Shown here: in pieces, positions 8,953 to 16,787 of the stretch
Layout of the letters: the number at the start of each line of letters is the position of its first letter
How positions within the stretch are numbered: the stretch's first letter is position 1
From: Streptomyces tuirus
Lineage (GTDB): Bacteria > Actinomycetota > Actinomycetes > Streptomycetales > Streptomycetaceae
Assembly: GCF_014701095.1 (NCBI RefSeq)
Contig: NZ_AP023439.1
Coordinates: forward strand, 1,662,001-1,726,000
Length of the DNA stretch: 64,000 bases
Direction of reading: 5' to 3'
Notes under the pieces: model-generated
What the model saw: only the letters and a program-made list of their open reading frames with translations
Databases searched by the model: none
What the model was told of the DNA's origin: nothing
Translations under genes and position numbers: made by a program

Positions 8953-9744
8953 CTATTGCTTGCGCCCCCACGCCGAGATCATCGGTGCCGTCGTCAGATC
9001 GAGCGCGCCGGACGTGACGTTTTCCAGGTGCCGGTCGATGTCCTGGTTCGTGGCCAGGCCCGCGGTGACGAGCTGGTCGCGGATCTGACGGATCGTGACC
9101 GACTCCAGGGCCGCGCAGGCCGGCGAGGCGAGGGGGAAGTAGGCGTCGGCGTGGACTCGGGTCAGCCCGGCGTCCCGGAGCAGCCGCGGCAGGGTGCGGC
9201 CGCAGGGCAGGTCGGTCCCGCGATCGGCGAGCAGTCTGCGGAAGCCGTGCCGCAGCCGGTTCGCGAGTTGCTGCTCCGGGCCGTGCTCGTCGGGGCAGAG
9301 GAGCGGCTGGAGCGCGGGGTCGGCGTCCTCGACGAGAAGCCGGCCTCCGGCACGCAGAGCCTTGACCATGGACCTCAACGCCCGTTCGCGGTCGGTGACG
9401 TGGACGAGGGCGAGGCGGGCGTGCACCAGGTCGAAGCCCTCCCCGGGCGGCTCCTGCCCGCCGAGGTCGTGGACCCGTACCTCGACGGGTGGCCGGGCGG
9501 CGGAGGCGAGCCGTGCGGTGTCGGTGTCGGTCGCGACGACGCGACCGGTCGGGCCGACCTTCTTGGCCAGCCAGGACACCACGGTGGTGCCGGCGCCGAC
9601 CTCCCAGCACCGCCAGCCGGATCCGACGCCGAGCGCTTCGAGGTGCCGGAACGTCGTGGGGTCGAAGAGAGCGGCGAAGGCGCTGAAGTGCTCTGCCGCC
9701 TCGGTCTGCCGGTTGTCCAGGAGGTACCCGTCGGTTCGCGTCAT
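8953..9744 (-). CDS. SAM-dependent class I methyltransferase
   Basis: A 263-residue Rossmann-fold methyltransferase. Motif I is CWEVGAGTTVVSWLAKKVG, motif II VVATDTD, motif III FDLVHARLALVHV, and ALRAGGRLLVEDAD the strand-4/5 turn. The start MTRTDGYLLDN was chosen from family resemblance; the reading frame stays open a further 240 bases upstream but that stretch is Arg/Ser/Ala-rich and non-family-like. The substrate is not predictable. It faces convergently toward psuK and is divergent from corA. Confidence 0.88.
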   Translation of the reverse strand: MTRTDGYLLDNRQTEAAEHFSAFAALFDPTTFRHLEALGVGSGWRCWEVGAGTTVVSWLAKKVGPTGRVVATDTDTARLASAARPPVEVRVHDLGGQEPPGEGFDLVHARLALVHVTDRERALRSMVKALRAGGRLLVEDADPALQPLLCPDEHGPEQQLANRLRHGFRRLLADRGTDLPCGRTLPRLLRDAGLTRVHADAYFPLASPACAALESVTIRQIRDQLVTAGLATNQDIDRHLENVTSGALDLTTAPMISAWGRKQ

Positions 9745-9760
9745 GCCGCGATCATCCCAG

Positions 9761-9986
9761 TTGTCCGACTTATCCGTACCGGTCGACGCTCCGGCACGGA
9801 GAAGCGCGTCGGATGCCTCACTCCTGAGATCGGATGCACCCGTACCGAGATCGGCCCGCACCGAGACCGGATGCGCCCGTACTGAGAACCGTCCCGCGCG
9901 GGCATGCGTCGATGCGGCAGGGCCACGGTGTCTGCGCCGCCGGTTGTCCACAGCCGGGAACCAAGCGGAATGGGCCCTATCCACAG
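9761..9986. other. Cluster of DnaA-box-like 9-mers
   Basis: Between the methyltransferase and corA lie TTGTCCACA (9944-9952), identical to the preferred Streptomyces DnaA box, and CTATCCACA (9978-9986), one base from the E. coli box, both in the same orientation 34 bases apart. Two weaker partial matches, TTGTCCGAC and TTATCCGTA, sit side by side at 9761-9778. No dnaA, dnaN or other origin genes are nearby, so this is not oriC; it could titrate DnaA or regulate a flanking gene. Confidence 0.45.
9825..9890. repeat. Short degenerate repeats in the methyltransferase-corA gap
   Basis: The motif (T/C)GAGA(T/A/C)CGG recurs at 9825, 9846, 9862 and 9883 with intervening CCCGTAC or CCCGCAC, giving an irregular 16-21 base repeat. 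It is noncoding as far as I can see. The 327-base gap (9745-10071) otherwise holds only the DnaA-box-like sequences and presumably the divergent promoters. Confidence 0.4.
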
Positions 9987-10071
9987 GCTCACCCGCAGCT
10001 CACGCAGGCCTGGCAGACTGGCGCGCCAAGGCACAGGAACGGCGCGACGAGTTCCACGCAAGGAGATCCGG

Positions 10072-11199
10072 ATGTCCATGGCAGGGAATCTGCGGAAGGT
10101 CACGAGCCTCGGCGGGGTCGGCGGTCTCCGCAAGGTGGCCCGGCTGGCCCGGCGGCGCCCGCGCGTCGACCTGAGTCACCCGGCCCGCTCCCCGCTGGGC
10201 TCCTCGGTGGTGAACTGCGTGACGTACCGGGAGGGCGTGCGCACCCCCGAGCGCGGCGATCTGGTGGACACCGTGGAGCGGGTGCGCAAGAGCCGGGAGG
10301 GCTTCGTCTGGCTCGGTCTGCACGAGCCCACCGACCAGGAGTTCGGCGGCATCGCCGAGCTCTTCGACCTGCACCCGCTGGCCGTCGAGGACGCGATCGA
10401 GGCCCATCAGCGTCCCAAACTGGAGCGCTACGGCGAGACGCTGTTCGCGGTCTTCAAGACGGTCTGCTACGTCGAGCACGAGGAGCTGACGGCCACCAGC
10501 GAGGTGGTGAACACCGGGGAGATCATGGTGTTCGTCGGCGCGGACTTCGTGATCACGGTGCGGCACGGCCGGCACGGCTCGCTGGGCCCGCTGCGCGAGG
10601 AGCTGGAGTCCGATCCCGCCCAGCTCGCCAAGGGCCCGTCGGCGGTGCTGCACGCGCTGGCGGACCACGTGGTCGACGACTACCTCACGGTCACGGACGC
10701 GGTGCAGGCGGACATCGACCAGGTCGAGACCGACGTGTTCTCGGAGACCGGCGCGCGGACCGACCCGGGGCGCATCTACCAGCTCAAGCGTGAACTGCTC
10801 GAGCTGAAGCGGGCGGTGGTGCCGCTCAGCCGGCCGCTCGAGGATCTCGCCACCCGGCCGATCCGGGCGGTCGACCCCGAGATACAGGCGTACTTCCGTG
10901 ATGTCTCAGACCATCTCCTGCGAGTGAAGGAGCAGATCGCCGCCTTCGACGAACTGCTCAACTCCATCCTCCAGGCGCACCTCGCACAGGTCACGGTCGC
11001 GCAGAACGAGGACATGCGGAAGATCACGGCGTGGGCCGCGATCGTCGCCGTGCCGACGATGGTCTGCGGGGTCTACGGCATGAACTTCGACCACATGCCG
11101 GAGCTGCACTGGCGGTACGGCTACGGCGTGGTCATCGGCGTCATATCCGTCGCGTGTCTCGCGCTGCACCGGGGGTTCCGGCGCAGCGGCTGGCTCTGA
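10072..11199 (+). CDS. corA: CorA-type magnesium/cobalt transporter
   Basis: A 375-residue CorA/MIT family channel for Mg2+ (and Co2+/Ni2+). The N-terminal cytoplasmic domain (about residues 40-300) includes GFVWLGLHEP, HPLAVEDAIEAHQRPKLERY and the long stalk helix LLRVKEQIAAFDELLNSILQAH. The C-terminus has two transmembrane helices with the selectivity-filter motif YGMNF (GMN at 336-338) in the connecting loop and a basic C-terminus RRSGWL. The ATG follows AAGGAGA by six bases. It is convergent with the CBS-domain gene, with a small GC hairpin between them. Confidence 0.96.
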   Translation: MSMAGNLRKVTSLGGVGGLRKVARLARRRPRVDLSHPARSPLGSSVVNCVTYREGVRTPERGDLVDTVERVRKSREGFVWLGLHEPTDQEFGGIAELFDLHPLAVEDAIEAHQRPKLERYGETLFAVFKTVCYVEHEELTATSEVVNTGEIMVFVGADFVITVRHGRHGSLGPLREELESDPAQLAKGPSAVLHALADHVVDDYLTVTDAVQADIDQVETDVFSETGARTDPGRIYQLKRELLELKRAVVPLSRPLEDLATRPIRAVDPEIQAYFRDVSDHLLRVKEQIAAFDELLNSILQAHLAQVTVAQNEDMRKITAWAAIVAVPTMVCGVYGMNFDHMPELHWRYGYGVVIGVISVACLALHRGFRRSGWL

Positions 11200-11200
11200 C

Positions 11201-11215
11201 GCGGGCTCTGCCCGC
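11201..11215. terminator. Small GC hairpin between convergent genes
   Basis: GCGGGC-TCT-GCCCGC forms a perfect 6-bp stem with a 3-base loop immediately after the corA stop. There is no U-tract, so it is a weak candidate for a bidirectional terminator. Confidence 0.35.
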
Positions 11216-11253
11216 CCAGAACCGGTGGGCCGTGGACGGAGTGCCCCGGGGCG

Positions 11254-11682
11254 TCAGGGCATCGCGGTCGTGGCGTAGACGCTCTCCGCCCAGGAGGCGA
11301 TCTGGTCCTTGGCGAGATGCCGGGCCAGGTCGGCTTCGCTGATCATGCCGACGAGGCGCTTGTCCCTGATCACGGGCAGCCGGCGGATCTGGTGCTCCCG
11401 CATCTCGTGGAGTACCTCGGCGACATCGGCGTCCGCGTCGATCCAGCGGGGCGTGCCCTTGGCCATCTCGCCCGCGGTGATCCTGGCGGGATCGTGGCCC
11501 ATGGCGACGCAGCCGACGACGATGTCACGGTCGGTGAGGATGCCGCAGAGCCGCTCGTTCTCGTCGCTGATGGGCAGGGCGCCGACGTTCAGCTCGCGCA
11601 TGAGCTGGGCGGCGCGGTCGAGGGTTTCGTGGGCGGGGATCCACTGGGCGCCGCGGTGCATGATGTCTCCGGCGGTGGTCAT
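11254..11682 (-). CDS. Tandem CBS-domain protein
   Basis: A 142-residue protein made only of two CBS motifs: the first within AGDIMHRGAQWIPAHETLDRAAQ ending in GILTDRDIV, the second ending in RRLPVIRDKRLVGMISEADLARH. Such stand-alone Bateman modules bind adenine nucleotides (AMP, ATP, SAM) and regulate partner proteins; the partner is unknown. In actinobacteria these small CBS proteins are often part of hypoxia or dormancy regulons. The ATG follows GGGAGG by eight bases. Confidence 0.93.
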   Translation of the reverse strand: MTTAGDIMHRGAQWIPAHETLDRAAQLMRELNVGALPISDENERLCGILTDRDIVVGCVAMGHDPARITAGEMAKGTPRWIDADADVAEVLHEMREHQIRRLPVIRDKRLVGMISEADLARHLAKDQIASWAESVYATTAMP

Positions 11683-11821
11683 GGAGTACCTCCCGGTGCC
11701 GGACGGCCGGCGCGGAGCGGGACACACCGCGAGTCCCGGCGCCCTTCATTGTCGCCGCGCCCCTGGATGCCCGCACACGGAAGCCGGGCTCCTGACGGCC
11801 GGGCAGTGAACTCCGGCCGCT

Positions 11822-12463
11822 TCAGCCGCCCCACGCCGGATGACGCGGATCGTCGGCCCGCACCAGGACGTCCGCCGTCGCCACCGGGTCCGACTCCTGC
11901 GCATAGCGCTCGAAGGCCGGGAGGGTCCAGTGCTCGCCCTCGGGTGTGCGGCGGCGCAGGGCGCCCTGGGAGAGGAGGACGTGAACGCTCAGATCGAAGG
12001 GGAACCAGTGCTTGAGGAGGAAGGGCCCGTGCAGCAACAGCATGCCACCGGGCGGGAGTTCGGCGTAGGGGCTGCGGGTGGCACGGTCGGCGGCCGGGTC
12101 CCACAGGTCGGGCAGGACGCGACCGGTGCCGTCGGCTTCGAGCGGGCCGAACACCTCGCGCCACAGGGCGCCGGTGTCGTACCAGCCGCTGTAGTAGGCC
12201 TCGACGTCCTGGTGGCCGTACTCCAGCCGTACGGAGGCGGGGCGCAAGAAACCCTCCGTGCCGACGACGAGCGAGGAGCGGCCGCGTACGCGCAGCGCCT
12301 CCGAGACCCGGTGGGCGAGGTCTCCGGGGCGGGCAGCCGGGGCCCCGTCGAAGGCGACGCGCGGCCAGGGGCTGCCGTCGGCGGGATTCAGATCGAGCAG
12401 GCGTTCGGCGAGCAGGTCGCCGAGCCGTTCCCAGGTGATCGCTTCGAGTCGCACACGGCCCAT
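11822..12463 (-). CDS. Uridine kinase-like P-loop-fold protein with degenerate Walker A
   Basis: A 213-residue protein that reads as the uridine/cytidine kinase-like family common in Streptomyces: RVAFDGAPAARPGDLAHRVSEAL at the nucleotide-binding position, then YYSGWYDTGALWREV, and GGMLLLHGPFLLKHWFPFDLSVHVLLS, which resembles the lid and base-binding part. The expected GxxxxGK(S/T) is replaced by GAPAARPGDL, so the P-loop lysine is missing. Either another residue substitutes or the protein is not an active kinase. The ATG is the first good start; it faces away from the DUF2293 gene. Confidence 0.72.
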   Translation of the reverse strand: MGRVRLEAITWERLGDLLAERLLDLNPADGSPWPRVAFDGAPAARPGDLAHRVSEALRVRGRSSLVVGTEGFLRPASVRLEYGHQDVEAYYSGWYDTGALWREVFGPLEADGTGRVLPDLWDPAADRATRSPYAELPPGGMLLLHGPFLLKHWFPFDLSVHVLLSQGALRRRTPEGEHWTLPAFERYAQESDPVATADVLVRADDPRHPAWGG

Positions 12464-12586
12464 GATGCGTCAGGCCGGGGCGGGAGAGGGTCCGCCCTCG
12501 GACGCCTCCCCGGGGCGGCGAAAGGATCGCCGGGGTCTGTCGTGAAGTGCGTCATTCGCGCCGCTGTCAGGGGGAATGAACCAGGT

Positions 12587-13285
12587 ATGGCCCCCCGTGT
12601 GACGCTCCCGCCCCTCACCGGACTTCTCGTCTTCCAGCCCCTCAAGCGGCGGTACTGCGCCGAGTGCCGGCAAGGGCCGCTGCCGCTGCTGATCCTCGAG
12701 GACGGCGCGCCGCGCTGCCTCGACTGCGCCGACCTCGGACATCTGGTGTTCCTGCCGAGGGGCGACACCGCGCTGACCCGCAGGTCGAGGGAGGAGAGCA
12801 CGCTGTCGGCGGTGGTCGTGCGGTTCAACCGGCGCAAGAGCCGGTACGAGCGGCAGGGCGTCCTGGTCGAGGAGGAGGCGCTCGCGCGGGCCGAGCTGCG
12901 GTGCCTGGCGGACGCCGAGGCGAGACGGCGGCGCCGGGTGCGGGACGCGCGGCGGCGGGCGGCTCAGGACGCCCTGTTCGCCCAGGCGTTCGCGGCGGAG
13001 ATACGCCGGCTGTTCCCCGGGTGTCCGGACGACCGGGCGCGGGCCGTCGCCCTGCACGCCTCGGAGCGGGGCAGCGGGCGGGTGGGCCGCAGCGCGGCGG
13101 GGCGTGCGCTGTCCGAGGGCTCGGTGACCGCGGCGGTCGCGGCGTCCGTACGGCATCTGGACACGCCGTACGACCGGCTGCTGATGAGCGGCGTGCCCCG
13201 GCACGAGGCGCGGCGGCGGATCGCGGCGGCGGTGGCGACGGTGCTGCGGGGCTGGACCGAGGCGGGGCTCGGTTCGGCGGGGTGA
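12587..13285 (+). CDS. DUF2293-domain protein
   Basis: A 232-residue protein of unknown function. Residues about 20-45 hold a zinc-ribbon-like pattern (YCAEC, then RCLDC, i.e. two CxxC pairs), followed by an Arg-rich helical segment (ADAEARRRRRVRDARRRAAQD) and the DUF2293 C-terminal domain with IRRLFPGCPDDRARAVALHAS and RHLDTPYDRLLMSGVPRHEARRRI. The CxxC pairs and basic region suggest nucleic-acid binding, but no activity is established. The 19-bp repeat array begins about 30 bases after its stop. Confidence 0.85.
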   Translation: MAPRVTLPPLTGLLVFQPLKRRYCAECRQGPLPLLILEDGAPRCLDCADLGHLVFLPRGDTALTRRSREESTLSAVVVRFNRRKSRYERQGVLVEEEALARAELRCLADAEARRRRRVRDARRRAAQDALFAQAFAAEIRRLFPGCPDDRARAVALHASERGSGRVGRSAAGRALSEGSVTAAVAASVRHLDTPYDRLLMSGVPRHEARRRIAAAVATVLRGWTEAGLGSAG

Positions 13286-13316
13286 CGCGGGACGGCCCGG
13301 GGCGGGGAGCCGCCGG

Positions 13317-13490
13317 CGCCGCCGGGTTGTCGAAGCGCCGCCGGGTTGTCGAAGCCCCGCCGGGTTGTCGAAGCCCCGCCGGGTTGTCGAAGCCCCGCCG
13401 GGTTGTCGAAGCCCCGCCGGGTTGTCGAAGCCCCGCCGGGTTGTCGAAGCCCCGCCGGGTTGTCGAAGCCCCGGCCAGGTTTTCGAAGGC
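13317..13490. repeat. 19-bp tandem repeat array, 8 perfect cores plus one degenerate copy
   Basis: The unit CGCCGGGTTGTCGAAGCCC repeats head to tail. The core GGGTTGTCGAAG starts at 13324, 13343, 13362, 13381, 13400, 13419, 13438 and 13457, exactly 19 bases apart, and a decayed copy (AGGTTTTCGAAGG) sits at about 13476. The first two copies differ slightly in the linker. Because 19 is not a multiple of three, all frames cycle and stay open, so spurious ORFs run through it on both strands; I see no real gene in 13286-13669. Confidence 0.95.
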
Positions 13491-13669
13491 CCCGGCGAGT
13501 ACCGCCGGGCCTTCGACGGGCCGCGGAGAGAAGCCGTTCGGTGGTGGACCGTGGACGTCTGCTTATGGCCCCGCGCCCCTCGGCCATGGTCACTGTGCTC
13601 GTACGGGAATTCACTTGTGGTGAGGAAGGGCGCCGGGCAGGATCCCGGCTCGACGGGCGGGAGAGGGAC

Positions 13670-14149
13670 ATGATCGACGGACCGTACTTCGTGCTGACGG
13701 TGCTGGGTGTGCTCGGGACCGGGTTGGTGGCCGGGGTGTTCTGCGGGTTCTCGACCTTCGTGATGCGGGGTCTCGGCATGCTGCCGCCCGCGCAGGGGGT
13801 GGCCGCGATGAAGGCGATCAACGTGGCCGCGGTGAGGCCGCCGTTCATGATCGTGTTCCTGGGGTCGGCCGTGCTGTGCGCGGTGATCGCCGTGGTGACG
13901 TTCGTGCTGTGGCCCGACGAGGGAACCGTGGCGCTGCTGGTGGGCAGCGCGCTGCATCTGTTCGGGTCCTTCGGGGTGACCATGGTCGCGAACGTGCCGC
14001 GCAACGACGCGCTGGCCGAGCTGGAGCCGGGCACCCCGGAGGCGGCGGCGTACTGGCCGGCGTATGTGCGCGAGTGGACGCTGTGGAACCACGTCCGCAC
14101 GGTGGCCTCGGCCGGGGCGGCACTGTCGTACGTGCTGGCACTCACCTGA
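13670..14149 (+). CDS. DUF1772-type (anthrone oxygenase-like) membrane protein
   Basis: A 159-residue protein with about four transmembrane helices: residues 5-30 (VLTVLGVLGTGLVAGVFCGFS), around 60-85 (FMIVFLGSAVLCAVIAVVT), 90-110, and the C-terminus. The motif RNDALAELEPG and the closing WTLWNHVRTVASAGAAL are characteristic of DUF1772, whose fungal members are anthrone oxygenases and whose bacterial members are uncharacterised. The ATG (MIDGPYF) follows GAGAGGG; a longer frame upstream only translates the 19-bp repeats. Its last codons (GCACTCACCTGA) match the repeat unit of the downstream 35-bp array. Confidence 0.87.
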   Translation: MIDGPYFVLTVLGVLGTGLVAGVFCGFSTFVMRGLGMLPPAQGVAAMKAINVAAVRPPFMIVFLGSAVLCAVIAVVTFVLWPDEGTVALLVGSALHLFGSFGVTMVANVPRNDALAELEPGTPEAAAYWPAYVREWTLWNHVRTVASAGAALSYVLALT

Positions 14150-14562
14150 AGGCCGCGTCGTACGCGCCGGCGCTCACCTGCAGGCCGCCCAGTCGACCGT
14201 GCCGGTGCTCGCCTGAAGGCCGCCCAGTCGACCGTGCCGGTGCTCGCCTGAAGGCCGCTCAGTCGACCGTGCCGGTGCTCGCCTGAAGGCCGCGCAGTCG
14301 TACGCGCCGGTGCTCCCCTGAAGGCCGCCCAGCCCTACGCGTCGGCACTCACCTGAAGGCCGCCCAGCCCTACGCGCCGGCGCTCACCTGCAGACCGCCC
14401 AGTCGACCGTGCCGGTGCTCCCTTGAAGGCCGCCCAGCCCTACGCGTCGGCGCTCATCTGAAGGCCGCCCAGCCCTACGCGTCGGCACTCACCTGAAGGC
14501 CGCCCAGTCCTACGCGCCGGTGCTCGCCTGAAGGCCGCCCAGTCGACCGTGCCGGTGCTCGC
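14146..14562. repeat. 35-bp tandem repeat array, 12 units
   Basis: Units start with CTGAAGG (or a one-base variant) at 14146, 14178, 14213, 14248, 14283, 14318, 14353, 14388, 14423, 14458, 14493 and 14528; all steps are 35 bases except the first (32). Two interspersed versions of the middle exist, CAGTCGACCGTGCCGGTGCTC and CAGCCCTACGCGTCGGCACTC. The first unit overlaps the stop codon of the DUF1772 gene. The array is noncoding; 14563-14736 then holds only the leader and presumed promoter of gltD. Confidence 0.95.
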
Positions 14563-14736
14563 CCGGCGGCCGTGCCACGCGGCGACAGGCACCGGCCCGG
14601 AGGCGGACGTATCGTGGCGAAAAGACCGCCGCACCACGCACAAGAGGACGCGGCCGCACGAGTGCCGCACCCCGACCGACAAGAGCGCCGCCCGACGACG
14701 CACGGCCTGTCACACGCGCACGCAAGGAAGACGGCC

Positions 14737-16227
14737 ATGGCCGATCCCAAGGGTTTCATGACCACGCCCCGCCAGGACTGGCCACGCAGGCCGGTGGAGG
14801 AACGGGCGCGGGACTGGGACGAGGTCTATGTCCCCGGGGCGCTGCTGCCGATCATCAGCAAGCAGGCCGACCGCTGCATGGACTGCGGCATCCCCTTCTG
14901 CCACGACGCCTGCCCGCTGGGCAATCTGATCCCCGAGTGGAACGACCTGGTGTCCAGGGAGGACTGGCGGGCGGCGGCAGACCGGCTGCACGCCACGAAC
15001 AACTTCCCGGAGTTCACCGGCCGGTTGTGCCCGGCACCGTGCGAGGCGGGGTGTGTGCTGGCGATCAACCAGCCGGCCGTCACCATCAAGAACGTCGAGT
15101 GCGCGATCGCCGACCGGGCCTGGGAAGAGGGCTTCGCACCGCCGAGGCCTCCGGAGCGGCTGTCCGGCAAGGCGGTGGCGGTGATCGGTTCGGGTCCCAC
15201 CGGACTGGCCGCGGCCCAGCAGCTGACGCGGGCCGGGCACACGGTCGCCGTGTACGAGCGGGACGACCGGCCCGGCGGACTGATGCGGTACGGCATCCCC
15301 ACGTTCAAGATGGAGAAGCACCACCTGGAGCGGCGGCTGGAGCAGATGCGGGCCGAGGGGACGAAGTTCCGTACGTCGACGGCGGTCGGGCGGGACATCG
15401 GCGCCGACGAGCTGCGCAGCCGCTACGACGCCGTGGTGCTCGCCACCGGGGCGACGGCCTGGCGTGAACTTCCGGTGCCGGGGCGGGAACTGACGGGCAT
15501 TCATCAGGCGATGGAGTACCTCCCGCTGGCCAACCGGGTGCGTGAGGGTGATCTGGAGACCTCCCCGCTGTCGGCCGCCGGGAAGCACGTCGTCATCGTC
15601 GGCGGCGGCGACACCGGGGCGGACTGTCTGGGCACGGCCGTCCGGGACGGCGCCGCGTCCGTGACCCAGCTGGACATCTACGCGCTGCCGGAGGCGGTGC
15701 GCGACGAGGACACCGAGCCCTGGCCGACGTACCCGATGCGGGTCTACCGGCTGTCCGCCGCCCATGAGGAGGCCCGTGACCTGCGGACCGCCCCGGTCGC
15801 CGACGCGGACGCGCGGCTGTTCGCGGCGTCCACGCTGCGTTTCGACGGGGATGCGCAGGGGCATGTGTGCTCGCTGCACCTGACCGAGGTGGACGCGCGG
15901 CGCAGCCCGGTGGAGGGCACCGGGCGGACGCTCCCCGCCGACCTCGTGCTGCTCGCCCTCGGCTTCTCCGGGCCCGACCGGGAGGACGGGCTCGTCGATC
16001 AGCTCGGCCTGGAGATGGAGCCCCGCGGGACGATCGCGCGGGACTCCGCTTTCGCCACGAACGTGCCCGGGGTGTTCGCCGCGGGCGACGCGGCCCGGGG
16101 GCAGTCGCTCATCGTGTGGGCGATCGCCGAGGGGCGGGCGGTGGCGGCGGCCGTCGACCGTCATCTGACGGGCAGTTCGAGGCTGCCGGCCCCGATCGGG
16201 CCGCACGACCGGCCCATGGCGGTGTAG
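14737..16227 (+). CDS. gltD: Glutamate synthase small (beta) subunit, unlinked to a large subunit
   Basis: GltD supplies electrons from NADPH to the GOGAT large subunit. The 496-residue protein has the N-terminal Fe-S cysteines CMDCGIPFCHDACPLG and CPAPCEAGCV, an FAD-binding site VIGSGPTGLAAAQQL, a NADPH-binding site VIVGGGDTGADC, and the C-terminal VFAAGDAARGQSLIVWAIAEGR. The ATG in ACGGCCATGG gives MADPKGFMTT, normal for the family, although a long frame is open upstream. No gltB is adjacent; the neighbours are a repeat array and a convergent AhpD-like gene. GltD-like flavoproteins also serve other oxidoreductases, so the partner should not be assumed. Confidence 0.93.
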   Translation: MADPKGFMTTPRQDWPRRPVEERARDWDEVYVPGALLPIISKQADRCMDCGIPFCHDACPLGNLIPEWNDLVSREDWRAAADRLHATNNFPEFTGRLCPAPCEAGCVLAINQPAVTIKNVECAIADRAWEEGFAPPRPPERLSGKAVAVIGSGPTGLAAAQQLTRAGHTVAVYERDDRPGGLMRYGIPTFKMEKHHLERRLEQMRAEGTKFRTSTAVGRDIGADELRSRYDAVVLATGATAWRELPVPGRELTGIHQAMEYLPLANRVREGDLETSPLSAAGKHVVIVGGGDTGADCLGTAVRDGAASVTQLDIYALPEAVRDEDTEPWPTYPMRVYRLSAAHEEARDLRTAPVADADARLFAASTLRFDGDAQGHVCSLHLTEVDARRSPVEGTGRTLPADLVLLALGFSGPDREDGLVDQLGLEMEPRGTIARDSAFATNVPGVFAAGDAARGQSLIVWAIAEGRAVAAAVDRHLTGSSRLPAPIGPHDRPMAV

Positions 16228-16254
16228 CGCCCCGGGGCCGGGCTCCCCCGGACG

Positions 16255-16740
16255 TCACCGCTCGTCCGTCCCCGCCACCTTCCCCGTCGACAGCGCCACC
16301 CGGTTCCATGTGTTGATCGTGCAGATCAGGGCGATGACCTGGGCCAGTTCCCGCTCGTCGAACTGCGCGGCGGCCCACGCGTAGACGTCGTCGGAGACGC
16401 CGGCGTCGGCGGCGAGGGTCATGGCGTCGGTGAGGGCGAGGGCCGCCTGCTCCCGCTCGGTGAAGAAGTGGCGGGCCTCGCGCCACACCGCGACCATGTG
16501 CAGCCGGTCCTCGCTCTCGCCGGCCTTGCGGGCGTCGCCGGTGTGCATGTGGAGGCAGTAGGCGCAGTGGTTGAGGTGCGAGGAGCGGATCTGGATCAGC
16601 TCGACCAGGGCCGGGTCGAGGCCCTCGCGGGCGGCGGCGTCGAAGGCGATGAGGGCCCGGAAGGCTTTCGGGGCGGACCTGCCGAAGTCCAGCCGGTTCG
16701 CCGCCACTTGGGTGCTGTCCGGGCTCGTGTTCGTCGTCAT
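16255..16740 (-). CDS. AhpD/carboxymuconolactone decarboxylase-family protein
   Basis: A 161-residue CMD-fold protein with the alkylhydroperoxidase D-type redox motif in LIQIRSSHLNHCAYCLHMHTGDARK: a CxxC pair and the downstream His of the proton-relay set. Such proteins reduce peroxides or peroxiredoxins, though many are uncharacterised. ATG codons at 16746 and 16740 are both possible; I used MTTNTSPD. It is divergent from a MocR-type regulator with only 47 bases between the starts, which suggests direct control. Confidence 0.88.
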   Translation of the reverse strand: MTTNTSPDSTQVAANRLDFGRSAPKAFRALIAFDAAAREGLDPALVELIQIRSSHLNHCAYCLHMHTGDARKAGESEDRLHMVAVWREARHFFTEREQAALALTDAMTLAADAGVSDDVYAWAAAQFDERELAQVIALICTINTWNRVALSTGKVAGTDER

Positions 16741-16787
16741 GCCCATCAATCTAGGAGCCGGAAAGACCCACTGTAAGGTGCACTTCC

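Noticed and set aside
9745..10071. Chromosomal replication origin
   Set aside because: Only two good DnaA boxes and no dnaA, dnaN, recF or gyrase genes nearby; oriC of Streptomyces has many more boxes.
13346..13669. Longer N-terminus for the DUF1772 protein
   Set aside because: The extension merely translates the 19-bp repeat in successive frames and lacks family residues.
13317..14562. Possible CRISPR arrays at the 19-bp and 35-bp repeats
   Set aside because: Units are directly abutting with no unique spacers and no cas genes are nearby; they are tandem repeats.
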